From Amorphoplanes friuliensis DSM 7358 (GTDB lineage Bacteria; Actinomycetota; Actinomycetes; Mycobacteriales; Micromonosporaceae), in the NCBI RefSeq assembly GCF_000494755.1, contig NC_022657.1:5804001-5868000 (forward strand): a stretch of DNA of 64,000 nt. Reading direction: 5' to 3'. Both the position numbers and the translations under genes were made by a program. The notes below the pieces were generated by a model. It was given only the letters and a program-made list of their open reading frames with translations. It was not told where the DNA came from and did not search any database. Below are positions 48,159-57,687 of the stretch, piece after piece (within the stretch, counting starts at the first letter, position 1; each line of letters starts with the position of its first letter).

Positions 48159-48677
48159 TCAGCCGGGTCCGGTGAGGTCGATGTGCCAGTCGTTGCTGCG
48201 CATCACGAGACCGCTGCCCGGCGGGTACTCGAAATCGCAGGGGCCGCGGAGATCGAAGCCGAGGCGGCGGCACAGTGCGTTGGAGGAGGCGTTCTCGACA
48301 GACGGGAACGCATGCAGGCTGTGCGGCGCGCCGGGCCGGCGGGCCAGCTCACGGACGGTGGCGATCAGGGCGGTACCGGCGGCCACGGCGACACCTCGGC
48401 CCTGGTACGCCGGCAGGACGTTCCAGCCGGTCTCGTAGATCTGCTCGCCCTGCCAGTCGCGCCGGTGGTAGGCGATGCTGCCGACCATCTCGCCGCCCAG
48501 CAGGACGGCGAACATGCAGCCGCGACCGGCCGCCGGCATCTCCAGGTAGCGGCGGTGCCGGGCGAGCAACAGGTCCTCCGGCTCGGGACCGCCGACGTGC
48601 CGGCGCATCCGCGGTGTGTTGATCCGGCGCAGGAGGTCGAGCGCGAATTCCGACCAGGGTTCGAGACGAACATCCAT
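48159..48677 (-). CDS. GNAT acetyltransferase
   Basis: The 172-residue protein has the GNAT acetyl-CoA loop VLPAYQGRGVAVAAGTAL at about residues 87-104, a preceding FAVLLGGEMVGSIAYH strand pair and NASSNALCRRLGF near the end. The start ATG is at 48675-48677. It probably acetylates a small molecule. It stands alone: the previous gene on this strand ends in a terminator. Confidence 0.88.
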   Translation of the reverse strand: MDVRLEPWSEFALDLLRRINTPRMRRHVGGPEPEDLLLARHRRYLEMPAAGRGCMFAVLLGGEMVGSIAYHRRDWQGEQIYETGWNVLPAYQGRGVAVAAGTALIATVRELARRPGAPHSLHAFPSVENASSNALCRRLGFDLRGPCDFEYPPGSGLVMRSNDWHIDLTGPG

Positions 48678-48694
48678 GCCCCGCAGCTTGGCAG

Positions 48695-48744
48695 CAACGG
48701 CAAGGCCGGAACCCCCGCCAGAGGTTCCGGCCTTTGCCGTTGCC
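48695..48744 (-). terminator. Long hairpin terminator after the LamG gene
   Basis: The arms at 48695-48714 and 48724-48744 are complementary over 20 positions (GGTTCCGGCC/GGCCGGAACC core) with one extra T and a 9-base loop. It lies 12 bases past the stop of the LamG gene and upstream of the GNAT gene on the same strand. Confidence 0.75.
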
Positions 48745-48756
48745 GAGGATCTCCGG

Positions 48757-49488
48757 TCAGCCGAGGCGGGCGTACACGTCGTCGAGGAGGCCGTGGTACA
48801 TGTCGCTCTTGGTGTTGAAGTTGGGGCCGCCGATGCGCAGCGGCTTGTTGTTCGCGATCGAGACCGTCGCCGGGATCGCGACGCTGCCGCGCTGGGTGCC
48901 GTCGACGTAGACGGAGAGGACCGCGCCGGAGCGCTGGCACATGATGTCGTGCCAGGCGTTGTCGGCGACGCCGATGCTGGAGCGGACCAGGTAGATCTGG
49001 GCGGAGCCCTGGCCGACCACCACGCAGCTGGCCTTGCCCTGGTTGGCGCCGACCTGCATCTTCCACTGGCTCTCGGTGTCCACGACGCCCTTCTGGACGA
49101 CGTTCGAGGAGCGGACGACCTGGGCCTTGGTCAGGCGTACCGAGGCGCCCCAGCGGAACATCCGGGTGCCCGGGTCGAGGTCGGCGTCGTCCGTGCCTTC
49201 GAGGAGGGCTCGGGGGCAGGTCGCCGCACCGGTGGTGCAGACGGCCGGGAAGGACGCGTACTTGTCGGCGGTGGTGCCGTTGAAGTTGACCCGGCCCCGG
49301 TCGGCGGTCCGGACGGTGAGGGCGGGTCCCTTGCCGGAGAGGTCCGCGATCCGGCCGGTTGCGCCCACTCCCCCGTCGAAGCTGTACCGGGCGACGGTGA
49401 CCGGTGCCGGAGCGGCGACGGGTGCGGCGAGGGCGGGTGTGGCCGTGAACGCCAGGGCGGTGGCCACGGTGAGGACGATGAGACGCAT
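48757..49488 (-). CDS. Secreted LamG/concanavalin-like lectin-fold protein
   Basis: The 243-residue protein has a Sec signal peptide (residues 1 to about 22, MRLIVLTVATALAFTATPALAAP) and a single laminin-G-like jelly roll: VARYSFDGGVG near the start, IADLSGKGPALTV, WHDIMCQRSGAVLSVYVDGT and PLRIGGPNFN at the end. Such domains bind carbohydrate or act as glycan-modifying lectins. No catalytic domain is fused. A TACCTT -10-like sequence lies seven bases before the ATG, so the message may be leaderless. A strong terminator follows. Confidence 0.87.
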   Translation of the reverse strand: MRLIVLTVATALAFTATPALAAPVAAPAPVTVARYSFDGGVGATGRIADLSGKGPALTVRTADRGRVNFNGTTADKYASFPAVCTTGAATCPRALLEGTDDADLDPGTRMFRWGASVRLTKAQVVRSSNVVQKGVVDTESQWKMQVGANQGKASCVVVGQGSAQIYLVRSSIGVADNAWHDIMCQRSGAVLSVYVDGTQRGSVAIPATVSIANNKPLRIGGPNFNTKSDMYHGLLDDVYARLG

Positions 49489-49555
49489 AGTACAAAAGGT
49501 ACGTAAGTATCGCTTCAATGCCAAAACGGCGGGTTCAGCGTTTCGGCTGATCCGG

Positions 49556-49936
49556 TCAGAGCAGACCGGCCGACTCGGCGATCATGCAGACGGCCACCAG
49601 GCGCATCAGGTGCCACTCGGCCGCCAGCCAGGCCGGACCCGACAGGTACGCGTGACCCGGCTGCGGCACCGGGCGGCCCATCCGCTCGGCGGCGGCGGCG
49701 ATGGACTTGGCGTACGCGGCCAGCCCCTCGGCGTCGACCTCACGGCCGGCGTGCATGAGCGCGTCGCGGACAGCCGCGGCGTGCTGGTCGACCTGGGCCA
49801 GCAGGCCCGTGTCGCCGAGGGCGGCGGCGAGGCCGTCGACGCCGACCCGTGCCATCATCTCGTCCAGCAGCGCGCGGGCCGGGTCGACGGCGGGAGCGGT
49901 GGAAATCGGGGCGAAGGCCAGGAATTCGTTCGTCAT
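49556..49936 (-). CDS. DUF6401-like protein
   Basis: The 126-residue protein is all helical and resembles the DUF6401 group of actinobacterial natural-product-associated proteins, with GVDGLAAALGDTGLLAQVDQHAAAVRDAL (about residues 34-62) and a C-terminal AAEWHLMRLVAVCMIAE. No activity is known. It stands between the LamG gene and the GGDEF-EAL gene, without close neighbours. I chose ATG 49936, giving MTNEFLAFAP. Confidence 0.6.
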   Translation of the reverse strand: MTNEFLAFAPISTAPAVDPARALLDEMMARVGVDGLAAALGDTGLLAQVDQHAAAVRDALMHAGREVDAEGLAAYAKSIAAAAERMGRPVPQPGHAYLSGPAWLAAEWHLMRLVAVCMIAESAGLL

Positions 49937-50051
49937 GGGAAGGACGCTAGGGCCTCGCGTCACCGGTTGACAGCCAGGTAACCGAACGGCACCCGACCGC
50001 TCCCCGCCACGCACCCCGGCGCCGGTGAAACCGCTCGGAAGGGGACAGAAT

Positions 50052-52361
50052 TCAGACGTGGGCGCTGCGCCCGGCGCGGGCCAGCAGCTCGGCGGCCTCG
50101 GCCTCGGGCAGCGGACGCGCGAAGTAGTAGCCCTGCGCGCGTTCGCACCCCAGCTCCCGCAGCAGCTCGACCTGTTCGCGGGTCTCGACACCTTCGGCGA
50201 TGGTGCCCAGTTCCAGCCCGGAGGCCAGGTCGATGATCGCCTTGACCATGGTGCGGGCGGCCGGGTCGGGCGTACCGGGGGCCGGCATGAAGGATTTGTC
50301 GATCTTGATGTGGTCGATCGGGAGGTCGCGCAGGTAGGCCAGGGACGAGTAACCCGTGCCGAAGTCGTCGACGGCGACCCGCACACCCTGCTCCCGCAGT
50401 GTCGTGAGGTGCCGGATCGCCTGCTCGGTGACCACCCCGGAGTTGACCAGGACACCCTCGGTGATCTCCAGGATCAGCGCGGCGGGCGGCAGCGCGGAGG
50501 CCTTCAACGCGTCCAGGACCTGGGTGGCGAAGTCGGGTTCGCGCAGCTGGCGGGGCGACACGTTGACCGAGACGACAGCGCCGTGACGCCGGTGCCACTC
50601 GGACACCACCTCGCACGAGCGGCGCAGCACCCAGGCGCCGATCGGGACGATGAGGCCGCTGTCCTCCGCCGAGGGGATGAACTGGTCCGGCGGGATCATC
50701 TGCTGTCCCGCCGGCTGCCAGCGGATCAGGGCCTCCACGCCGACCAGGTGCTCGTCGGCCAGCCGGACCAGCGGCTGGTAGTGGACCAGCAGTTCGTCGC
50801 GGGCGACGGCGCCGCGGAGGCGTTCGACCGTGGCGGCCGTCGCCCGGCGCTGTTCGCGCAGGTTGCGGTCGAAGGTCGCCAACTGGTCGCGGCCCGCCGC
50901 CTTGGCCGAGTGCAGGGCCAGGTACGCGTCACGCAGGATGTCGGCCGTCAGGAGGTCCGGCCTCAGACGGCGCAGGCCCACGCTGGCCGTGGCGAAGAGT
51001 TCGTGCCCCTGGACCTCGACCGGGCGGCGCATCGCCACGAGCACCTCGTGCGCGCACGCCTCGACCTGCTCCGGTTCGACACCGGTCAGCAGCACCGCGA
51101 ACTCGTCGCTGTCCAGCCGGGCCAGCAGGCCCCGCTCGCCGAGGATCTCGCGGAGCCGGGCCGCCACCGCGAGCAGCAGGTCGTCGCCCATCGCGTGCCC
51201 GAACCGGTCGTTGACCTCCTTGAAGTCGTCGAGGTCGAGCACAAAGAGGGCGCCGGGGATCTCGCGGGCCAGCGCCGAGGTGATGCGGTCGTACAGCAGC
51301 GACCTGTTCGGCAGACCCGTCAGCAGGTCGTGCTGGGCCCGCTCACGCAACTCCTGTTGCAGGCGCGCCTCGCTGTCGAGGGAGGCCTGCAGCGCGACGG
51401 CACGCCGGCGGGACAGCACGTTCAATTGGCGCATCCGGGCCACCACCAGCGCCGCGGTCAGTGCTGTCGCCCCGACAGGCACGATGATGTCCGCCGGTGC
51501 CACCCGGCTGTTCCAGCTCTCGTGCAGCAGGTAGATCGCCGTCATGATCGGGGTCGCCACCACCGTGACGATGTAGATCCGGGCGGTGCCGATGTCCTCG
51601 GGCAGGTCGTCCGCCGGCTCGGTCGCCGTGTGTGCCATCGAGGGATGCAGGGCCGCGGCGCCGAGCAGGGCGTTGGCGACCAGCCAGCAGACGATGCTGA
51701 CCACGGGCGGTTGCCCGCCGGCGACCGACACGACGAACATCGCGGTGTCGGCGATCAGCAGCGCGCCGGTCGCCCCCGCGATCAGGCGGTAGGTCACCGA
51801 GGCCGTCCCGCCGACCAGCAGCAGCCGCAGGCCGAGAGCGAAGATCACCATGTCGAGCATCGGGTACACGACGACGTGCAGCTGCTCCGGCGTGTGGTTC
51901 GTGTCGATCACCAGCGGGTCGACGAGCAGCGTCCACCAGACCACCGCGGCGCCGCTGGTGATGATGCCGGCCTCGGTGTAGCCGGCAAAGTTCAACCCCG
52001 GCCGGCCGTGGACCGGGAGCAGCGCCAGCGCGACGGCGAGCACCGGATAGGTCGTGTAGTAGAGCAGGTCGACGGCCGGCGACGCACCGATGATCCCGGC
52101 GGCCCGGAGCACCGGCCAGGTCACGTTGGCGACCACGGTGAAGATCACGGAGCCCAGCAGGATCCGCCACGGCAGAACGTGCCGCGGCCGGTTCAGCCGG
52201 ATGCCCGCCACCAGCGCCGCGATGACCGCCGTGCTGCCCAGCAGCTGCATGACGACCCGCAGGCCGTGCGTCGGCAGCAGGGGCGTGACGATCACGAGCG
52301 CCCCGGTGGCGCCGAGGTACCAGCGCCACCAGGGGCGTCCGGACTCAGCAACGATCCCCAC
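50052..52361 (-). CDS. Membrane GGDEF-EAL protein with degenerate GGDEF motif
   Basis: The 769-residue protein has about nine membrane helices (residues 15 to about 310), a GGDEF domain (about 345-500) and an EAL domain (about 510-765). The cyclase motif reads RLDSDEFAVLL, so the two glycines are lost and it probably does not make c-di-GMP. The EAL site is intact (VEALIRW, DDFGTGYSSLAYLR). It is therefore probably a phosphodiesterase whose GGDEF part is regulatory. The ATG is at 52359-52361. It lies 55 bases downstream of hrpA on the same strand. Confidence 0.92.
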   Translation of the reverse strand: MGIVAESGRPWWRWYLGATGALVIVTPLLPTHGLRVVMQLLGSTAVIAALVAGIRLNRPRHVLPWRILLGSVIFTVVANVTWPVLRAAGIIGASPAVDLLYYTTYPVLAVALALLPVHGRPGLNFAGYTEAGIITSGAAVVWWTLLVDPLVIDTNHTPEQLHVVVYPMLDMVIFALGLRLLLVGGTASVTYRLIAGATGALLIADTAMFVVSVAGGQPPVVSIVCWLVANALLGAAALHPSMAHTATEPADDLPEDIGTARIYIVTVVATPIMTAIYLLHESWNSRVAPADIIVPVGATALTAALVVARMRQLNVLSRRRAVALQASLDSEARLQQELRERAQHDLLTGLPNRSLLYDRITSALAREIPGALFVLDLDDFKEVNDRFGHAMGDDLLLAVAARLREILGERGLLARLDSDEFAVLLTGVEPEQVEACAHEVLVAMRRPVEVQGHELFATASVGLRRLRPDLLTADILRDAYLALHSAKAAGRDQLATFDRNLREQRRATAATVERLRGAVARDELLVHYQPLVRLADEHLVGVEALIRWQPAGQQMIPPDQFIPSAEDSGLIVPIGAWVLRRSCEVVSEWHRRHGAVVSVNVSPRQLREPDFATQVLDALKASALPPAALILEITEGVLVNSGVVTEQAIRHLTTLREQGVRVAVDDFGTGYSSLAYLRDLPIDHIKIDKSFMPAPGTPDPAARTMVKAIIDLASGLELGTIAEGVETREQVELLRELGCERAQGYYFARPLPEAEAAELLARAGRSAHV

Positions 52362-52416
52362 CCGACCACGGTCGCATGGAAGCCCGACAAGAGTGGCCGG
52401 AACCGGACAGAAGGTG

Positions 52417-55400
52417 CTACGCGGGCAGTTGGTCCATGGCCTTGTAGATGCGTTTGTCCGAAACGGGGTACGCGGTACCGAGGGCCTGGGCGAAGAAGTT
52501 GATCCGCAACTCCTCGATCATCCAGCGGATCTCCCGCAGCCCCTCGTCGGCCGGTCCACCGGCGGGCAGCTCGGCCCGCAGCTCGCGGTACTCCTGCTCG
52601 ATCTCGTGGATCTGCGCCATCAGCTGCCGGTCCCGGGCCAGGGTGCCGCCGAGCCGGTCCAGCCGGTGCATGATGCCGCGGAGATACCGCGGCAGGTGAT
52701 GCATCTGCTTCCAGCCGGTCTCGGTGACGAACCCCGGATGGACCAGGCCCTTGAGCTGCTGCCGGATGTCGGCCAGCGCCGGCACCAGGGACGGGTCGCG
52801 GGTGCCGGCCAGCCGCTGATCCACCTCGTACGCCGTGGCGAGCACCGCCCGCACCTGCGTGACGACGTTGGCGACGGCGTCGACCAGGTCGGCGCGGACC
52901 TCGTCGCGCAGCTGGGCAAAAGCCTCCTTGGACCAGGCCGGACCACCCGCGTCGGCAACCAGCTTGTCGACGGCCGCACCCGCGCAGTCGTCCAGCAGAT
53001 CGGCGATCGACTTGTACGGGTTGCCGCGGGACAGCTCCAGCTTGGCGCGGTTGTCGAGGCGGCCCTGCAGGAACCGGGCCGCCGGCGGCAGGGTGAGCAT
53101 CAGCAGACGCCGGGTGCCGGCCCGCATCGCCTCACGCTGCTCGGCCTCCGTCTCGAAGACGCGGACGGCCACACTGTCCTTCTCGTCGGTCAGCGCCGGA
53201 TAGACCGTGACCTCGTACCCACCGCGGACCTGGGCGACCGAGCGCGGCAGGGTGCCGAAGTCGTTCGTCGTGATGCCGCGGCGCTCGATGGCACCGGCGG
53301 CGGCCGAGATGGTCGCCTGCACCTTGGGCGCGAGACTCGCACGCAGCACGTCGAGGTCGCGGCCCTGACCGACCACCGCGCCGTCCTCGTTGACCACCCG
53401 GAAGTTCATCTTGAGGTGGTCGGGCACCTGGTCGGGACGCCAGGCGTCCCGCGGCACCATCGTGCCGGTCAGCCGGCGCAGCTCACCGCCGACCGCGTCG
53501 GGCAGCGAACCCCGGCGGGCGGGCACCCGGCTCAGCACGGCCTCCGCCCAGTCCGGCACGGGCACGAAGCTGGTCCGCAGGTGCTTGGGCAGCGCCCGGA
53601 TCAGCGCCACCACGACCTCCTTGCGCAGGCCGGGCACCGACCAGCCGAAGTCGTCGGCGTCGAGCTTGTTGAGCAGCGCCAGCGGCACCTGCACGGTCAC
53701 ACCGTCGGCGGCCGCGCCCGGCTCGAACTGGTAGCTCAGCGGCAGGCGGACGCCGTCGGCGAGCCAGGCGTCCGGGTACGCGCCCGGGTCGACGGCGTCG
53801 CGGCCCGCGTTGACCAGCAGCTCACGGGTGAAGGTGAGCAGGTTCGGGTCGTCGTGGCGGGCCTTCTTCCACCAGGCGTCGAAGTGCCGGGCCGAGACCA
53901 CGTCGGCGGGGATGCGGGCGTCGTAGAGGGCGTACACGGTCTCGTCGTCGACGGCGATGTCGCGGCGCCGCGCCCTGTTCTCGATCTCCTCGATGCGCGC
54001 CAGCAGCTTGGTGTTCTCGGCGAAGAACTTGTGGTGGGTCTCCCAGTCGCCCTCGACCAGCGCGTGGCGGATGAAGAGCTCACGGCACATCGCCGGGTCG
54101 ACCTTGCTGTAACCGACCTTGCGCCGGGGCACGATCGGCAGCCCGTAGAGGGTCACCTTCTCGTACGCCATCACGGCGCCCTGGTTCTTCTCCCAGTGCG
54201 GCTCGCTGTAACTGCGCTTGACCAGGTGCGGAGCGAGCTTCTCGGCCCACTCCGGCTCGATGCGCGCGTTCACCCGGCCCCAGAGCCGCGACGTCTCGAC
54301 CAGCTCGGCCGACATCACCCAGCGCGGTTGTTTCCTGAACAGCGCCGAGCCCGGGAAGATCGCGAACTTGGCACCCCGGGCACCCAGGTATTCACGCTTG
54401 TCGGTGTCCTTGAGGCCGATGTGCGAGAGCAGACCGGACAGCATGGCCGTGTGCACGGCCTGGCCCGCGGCGAGCTCGTCACGCTCGGTGAGGGTCAGCC
54501 CGAGCGTACGGGCGACCTGCCGCAGCTGCGAGTAGATGTCCTGCCACTCGCGGACCCGCAGGTAGTTGAGGTATTCACTGCGGCACAGACGGCGGAACTG
54601 GTTGCCGGACAGCTCGCGCTGCTTCTCCCTCAGGTACCGCCAGAGGTTGAGGTAGCTGAAGAAGTCGGATTCCTTGTCGGCGAACCGGCCGTGCTTCTCG
54701 TCCGCGAGCTGCTGTTTGTCGGCGGGCCGCTCCCGCGGGTCCTGGATGGACAGCGCCGCGGTGATGACCATGACCTCGGCCAGGCAGTCCTGCTTGTCCG
54801 CCTCGATGACCATGCGGGCCAGCCGCGGGTCGACGGGCAGCTGGGCGAGCTGCCGGCCCATCGGGGTCAGCTTGCGCTGTTCCAGCGCGCCGAGCTCCTC
54901 CAGGAGCTTCACACCGTCGGTGACGTTGCGCTTGTCCGGCGGGTCGATGAACGGGAACGCGGCCAGATCGCCGAGGCCGAGACTGGTCATCTGCAGGATG
55001 ACGCTGGCGAGGTTGGTCCGCAGGATCTCCGGCTCGGTGAACGCCGGCCGCGACTCGAAGTCCTCCTCCGAGTAGAGCCGGATGCAGATGCCGTCCGACG
55101 TCCGCCCGCAGCGCCCCTTGCGCTGGTTGGCGCTGGCCTGCGAGACGGCCTCGATCGGCAGCCGCTGCACCTTGAGCCGGCTGCTGTACCGCGAGATGCG
55201 GGCGGTACCGGGGTCGATGACGTACCGGATGCCGGGGACCGTCAGGGACGTCTCGGCGACGTTGGTGGCCAGCACGACGCGGCGGCCGGTGTGCCGCTGG
55301 AAGACCTTGTGCTGCTCGGCCGCGGAGAGCCGGCCGTAGAGCGGGACGATCTCGGTGTTCTTCAGGTCGCGGCGGTTGAGGGCGTCGGCGGTGTCGCGGA

Positions 55401-56340
55401 TCTCCCGCTCGCCGCTGAGGAAGACCAGGATGTCGCCACTGCTCTCGGCGCCGAGCTCGTCGACCGCGGCGGCGATGCCGTCGACCTGGTCGACCGGCTC
55501 CTCCCGGGACTCCTCGTCCTCCTCGCCGGTCGTCTCGACCAGCGGGCGGTACCGGACCTCGACCGGATAGGTCCGGCCCGAGACCTCGATGACCGGCGCC
55601 GGGCCGGCGGGACCCGCGAAGTGCTCGGCAAACCGCTGGGTCTCGATCGTGGCCGACGTGATGATCAGCTTGAGGTCGGGACGCTGGGGCAGCAGCTGCG
55701 CGAGGTAGCCGAGGATGAAGTCGATGTTGAGGCTGCGCTCGTGCGCCTCGTCGATGATCAGGGTGTCGTACCGGCGCAGCATCCGGTCGTTCTGGATCTC
55801 GGCGAGCAGGATGCCGTCGGTCATGACCTTGACCATGGTCTCGTCGGTGACCTGGTCGGTGAAGCGGACCTTGTAACCGACGGTCGACCCCAGCGGGGTG
55901 CCGAGCTCCTCGGCGATGCGCTCGGCGACCGTGCGCGCGGCGATCCGCCGCGGCTGGGTGTGCCCGATCTGACCGCGCACACCGCGGCCCAGCTCCAGGC
56001 AGATCTTCGGGAGCTGGGTGGTCTTGCCCGAGCCCGTCTCGCCCGCGATCACCACGACCTGGTGGTCGCGGATCGCGGCGAGGATGTCGTCGCGGCGCTG
56101 ACTGACCGGCAGCTCTTCCGGATAGGTGATCGGCGGGACGTTCGCCAGCCGCGCCTCACGGCGCTGCTCGGCCTGGGTGATCTCGGCGGCGATCTCGGTG
56201 AGCACGGCGGCGCGGGCGAGCTCGTCGCGGATGCGGCGAGTGCCCTCGATCCGGCGCTGGAGACGGCGCTCGTCGCGGGGAAGGAGGTCGGACGCGCGGC
56301 GGCGGAGCTCGGCGGGGTCCTGGATGGGCGTTACAGACAT
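52417..56340 (-). CDS. hrpA: ATP-dependent RNA helicase HrpA
   Basis: The 1307-residue protein is a DEAH-box helicase. The motifs are GETGSGKTTQLPKICLELG at residues 100-118, IIDEAHERSLN, TSATIE, and QRKGRCGRTSDGICIRLYSEEDF; the HA2/OB-type regions follow and a long C-terminal extension of about 600 residues typical of HrpA completes it. E. coli HrpA is 1300 residues. It acts on RNA in ribosome rescue and mRNA processing. ATG 56340 gives MSVTPIQDPAELRRR. It is a monocistronic gene separated from the GGDEF-EAL gene by 55 bases. Confidence 0.95.
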   Translation of the reverse strand: MSVTPIQDPAELRRRASDLLPRDERRLQRRIEGTRRIRDELARAAVLTEIAAEITQAEQRREARLANVPPITYPEELPVSQRRDDILAAIRDHQVVVIAGETGSGKTTQLPKICLELGRGVRGQIGHTQPRRIAARTVAERIAEELGTPLGSTVGYKVRFTDQVTDETMVKVMTDGILLAEIQNDRMLRRYDTLIIDEAHERSLNIDFILGYLAQLLPQRPDLKLIITSATIETQRFAEHFAGPAGPAPVIEVSGRTYPVEVRYRPLVETTGEEDEESREEPVDQVDGIAAAVDELGAESSGDILVFLSGEREIRDTADALNRRDLKNTEIVPLYGRLSAAEQHKVFQRHTGRRVVLATNVAETSLTVPGIRYVIDPGTARISRYSSRLKVQRLPIEAVSQASANQRKGRCGRTSDGICIRLYSEEDFESRPAFTEPEILRTNLASVILQMTSLGLGDLAAFPFIDPPDKRNVTDGVKLLEELGALEQRKLTPMGRQLAQLPVDPRLARMVIEADKQDCLAEVMVITAALSIQDPRERPADKQQLADEKHGRFADKESDFFSYLNLWRYLREKQRELSGNQFRRLCRSEYLNYLRVREWQDIYSQLRQVARTLGLTLTERDELAAGQAVHTAMLSGLLSHIGLKDTDKREYLGARGAKFAIFPGSALFRKQPRWVMSAELVETSRLWGRVNARIEPEWAEKLAPHLVKRSYSEPHWEKNQGAVMAYEKVTLYGLPIVPRRKVGYSKVDPAMCRELFIRHALVEGDWETHHKFFAENTKLLARIEEIENRARRRDIAVDDETVYALYDARIPADVVSARHFDAWWKKARHDDPNLLTFTRELLVNAGRDAVDPGAYPDAWLADGVRLPLSYQFEPGAAADGVTVQVPLALLNKLDADDFGWSVPGLRKEVVVALIRALPKHLRTSFVPVPDWAEAVLSRVPARRGSLPDAVGGELRRLTGTMVPRDAWRPDQVPDHLKMNFRVVNEDGAVVGQGRDLDVLRASLAPKVQATISAAAGAIERRGITTNDFGTLPRSVAQVRGGYEVTVYPALTDEKDSVAVRVFETEAEQREAMRAGTRRLLMLTLPPAARFLQGRLDNRAKLELSRGNPYKSIADLLDDCAGAAVDKLVADAGGPAWSKEAFAQLRDEVRADLVDAVANVVTQVRAVLATAYEVDQRLAGTRDPSLVPALADIRQQLKGLVHPGFVTETGWKQMHHLPRYLRGIMHRLDRLGGTLARDRQLMAQIHEIEQEYRELRAELPAGGPADEGLREIRWMIEELRINFFAQALGTAYPVSDKRIYKAMDQLPA

Positions 56341-56383
56341 GGCGCGTCAACAATAGGCAGATCCGCCGCGATCCGCCTCGTGA

Positions 56384-57163
56384 TTACCGCCGCCCTGCCA
56401 GCGCGTCGATCTCGGCCATCTCCTCATTTGTCAGGACGAACCCATCGAGCTGGGCGTTTGTCGCGATGCGCTCGGGTGTCACGCTCTTGGGGATGACCAC
56501 GATCTCGTGCTGGACGTGCCAGCGCAGCACCACCCGCGCCGGGTCGACGCCGTGCGCGGTGGCGATCCGGGTGAGCACCGGGTCGTGGAGGTTCGTGGTC
56601 TTGAACGGCGAATACCCCTCGACGACCACACCGCGCTCCCGGTGCCCGGCGACCAGCTTGGCGTCGTAGAGCGTCGGGCCGAAGCGGATCTGGTTGACCG
56701 CGGGCTTCTCACCGGTCTCGGCGATCAGCTCGTCGATGTCACCGAGGTCGTAGTTGCTCACGCCGACGGCCCGGACACGGCCCTCCTCGCGGGCCGTCAG
56801 GAACTCCCGCCAGACCGCGACCGACTTCCCGCGGCTCGGCGGCCAGTGGATCAGCCACAGGTCGACGGCGTCGAGCCCGAGCGCGGCCAGGCTCTGGTCC
56901 AGCGTGGCGCGCTCCCGGCCGGCCCGGTCGGGCGGCAGCTTGGTCGTGACGAAGACCTCGTCGCGGGGCACACCGCTGTCCCGCAGCGCGCGGCCGACCT
57001 CGGCCTCGTTGCCGTACATGGTGGCCGTGTCGAGGTGGCGGTAACCGGCCTCGAGGGCCTCCCGGACCGCCTCGTAGGCGGCGTCGCCGCGGATCTGCCA
57101 CGTGCCGAAGCCGAGCAGCGGCATCTCGGCCACGCCGCCCAGCGTCACGGAGGGAATCGTCAT
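56384..57163 (-). CDS. Aldo/keto reductase
   Basis: The 259-residue enzyme has the AKR catalytic tetrad in DTATMYGNE (Asp, Tyr), VFVTTKLPP (Lys) and LWLIHWPPS (His), and an NADPH-binding IPKSVTPERI near the end. It reduces aldehydes or ketones with NADPH; the substrate is unknown. I chose ATG 57163, giving MTIPSVTLGG as in homologues. GGAGGG lies only one base before it, which is too close to be ideal; ATG 57172 is an alternative start. It lies upstream of hrpA by 43 bases on the same strand. Confidence 0.9.
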   Translation of the reverse strand: MTIPSVTLGGVAEMPLLGFGTWQIRGDAAYEAVREALEAGYRHLDTATMYGNEAEVGRALRDSGVPRDEVFVTTKLPPDRAGRERATLDQSLAALGLDAVDLWLIHWPPSRGKSVAVWREFLTAREEGRVRAVGVSNYDLGDIDELIAETGEKPAVNQIRFGPTLYDAKLVAGHRERGVVVEGYSPFKTTNLHDPVLTRIATAHGVDPARVVLRWHVQHEIVVIPKSVTPERIATNAQLDGFVLTNEEMAEIDALAGRR

Positions 57164-57321
57164 GCCCTCCATCTTGCCCACGCGACCGCGGATCAGACAT
57201 GGATGTTTGCCGCGGTGCAAGGAAGACCGGCCCGAGCCCGTGTCCACCCGGCGGACTCGTTCGATATCACTCCGACAGCTTCTCCGGCCGGACCTCCGGC
57301 AGAACGAAAGCCGAGGGCTCC

Positions 57322-57687
57322 ATGATCGTCGTCGCCGAGGACCACGATGACATCCGTTTTGTGCTCCAGCGCGCCCTGGAGCGTGCCGGGCATCAGGTGG
57401 TCGTCGCCAGCGACGGTGCCGCCGCGCTCGAGGCGGTCCGCAAACACCTGCCCGACGTGGTCGTCACCGATGTGGACATGCCCCGGATGAACGGGCTCGA
57501 CCTGTGCCGGGCGATCCGGGCCGACGCCGGGCTCCAGCACATCCCGGTGGTGCTGGCCAGCGGGTCGATGCTGCCGGGCGACGAGCGGGCGGCCGCGGTC
57601 GGCGCCAACGCCACCCTGCTCAAGCCTTTTCTGCCCGCCCAGCTTCTGGCGTGCGTGGCGGCGCTGCTTCCGCCTCGGCCGGCCTGA
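57322..57687 (+). CDS. Stand-alone response regulator receiver
   Basis: The 121-residue protein is one receiver domain: acid pocket AEDHDD, phosphoacceptor Asp in VVTDVDMPRMNG (about residue 52), and Lys in LLKPFLP. It has no output domain. I chose ATG 57322 because GAGGG lies just upstream and the domain begins there. The last 68 bases overlap the 3' end of the convergent CHASE-type histidine kinase, the obvious candidate partner. Confidence 0.92.
   Translation: MIVVAEDHDDIRFVLQRALERAGHQVVVASDGAAALEAVRKHLPDVVVTDVDMPRMNGLDLCRAIRADAGLQHIPVVLASGSMLPGDERAAAVGANATLLKPFLPAQLLACVAALLPPRPA

Noticed and set aside
52090..56496. A 1468-codon open frame on the plus strand
   Set aside because: It is antisense to hrpA, has no family resemblance and is Arg/Asp/Leu-rich as expected for a high-GC shadow frame.
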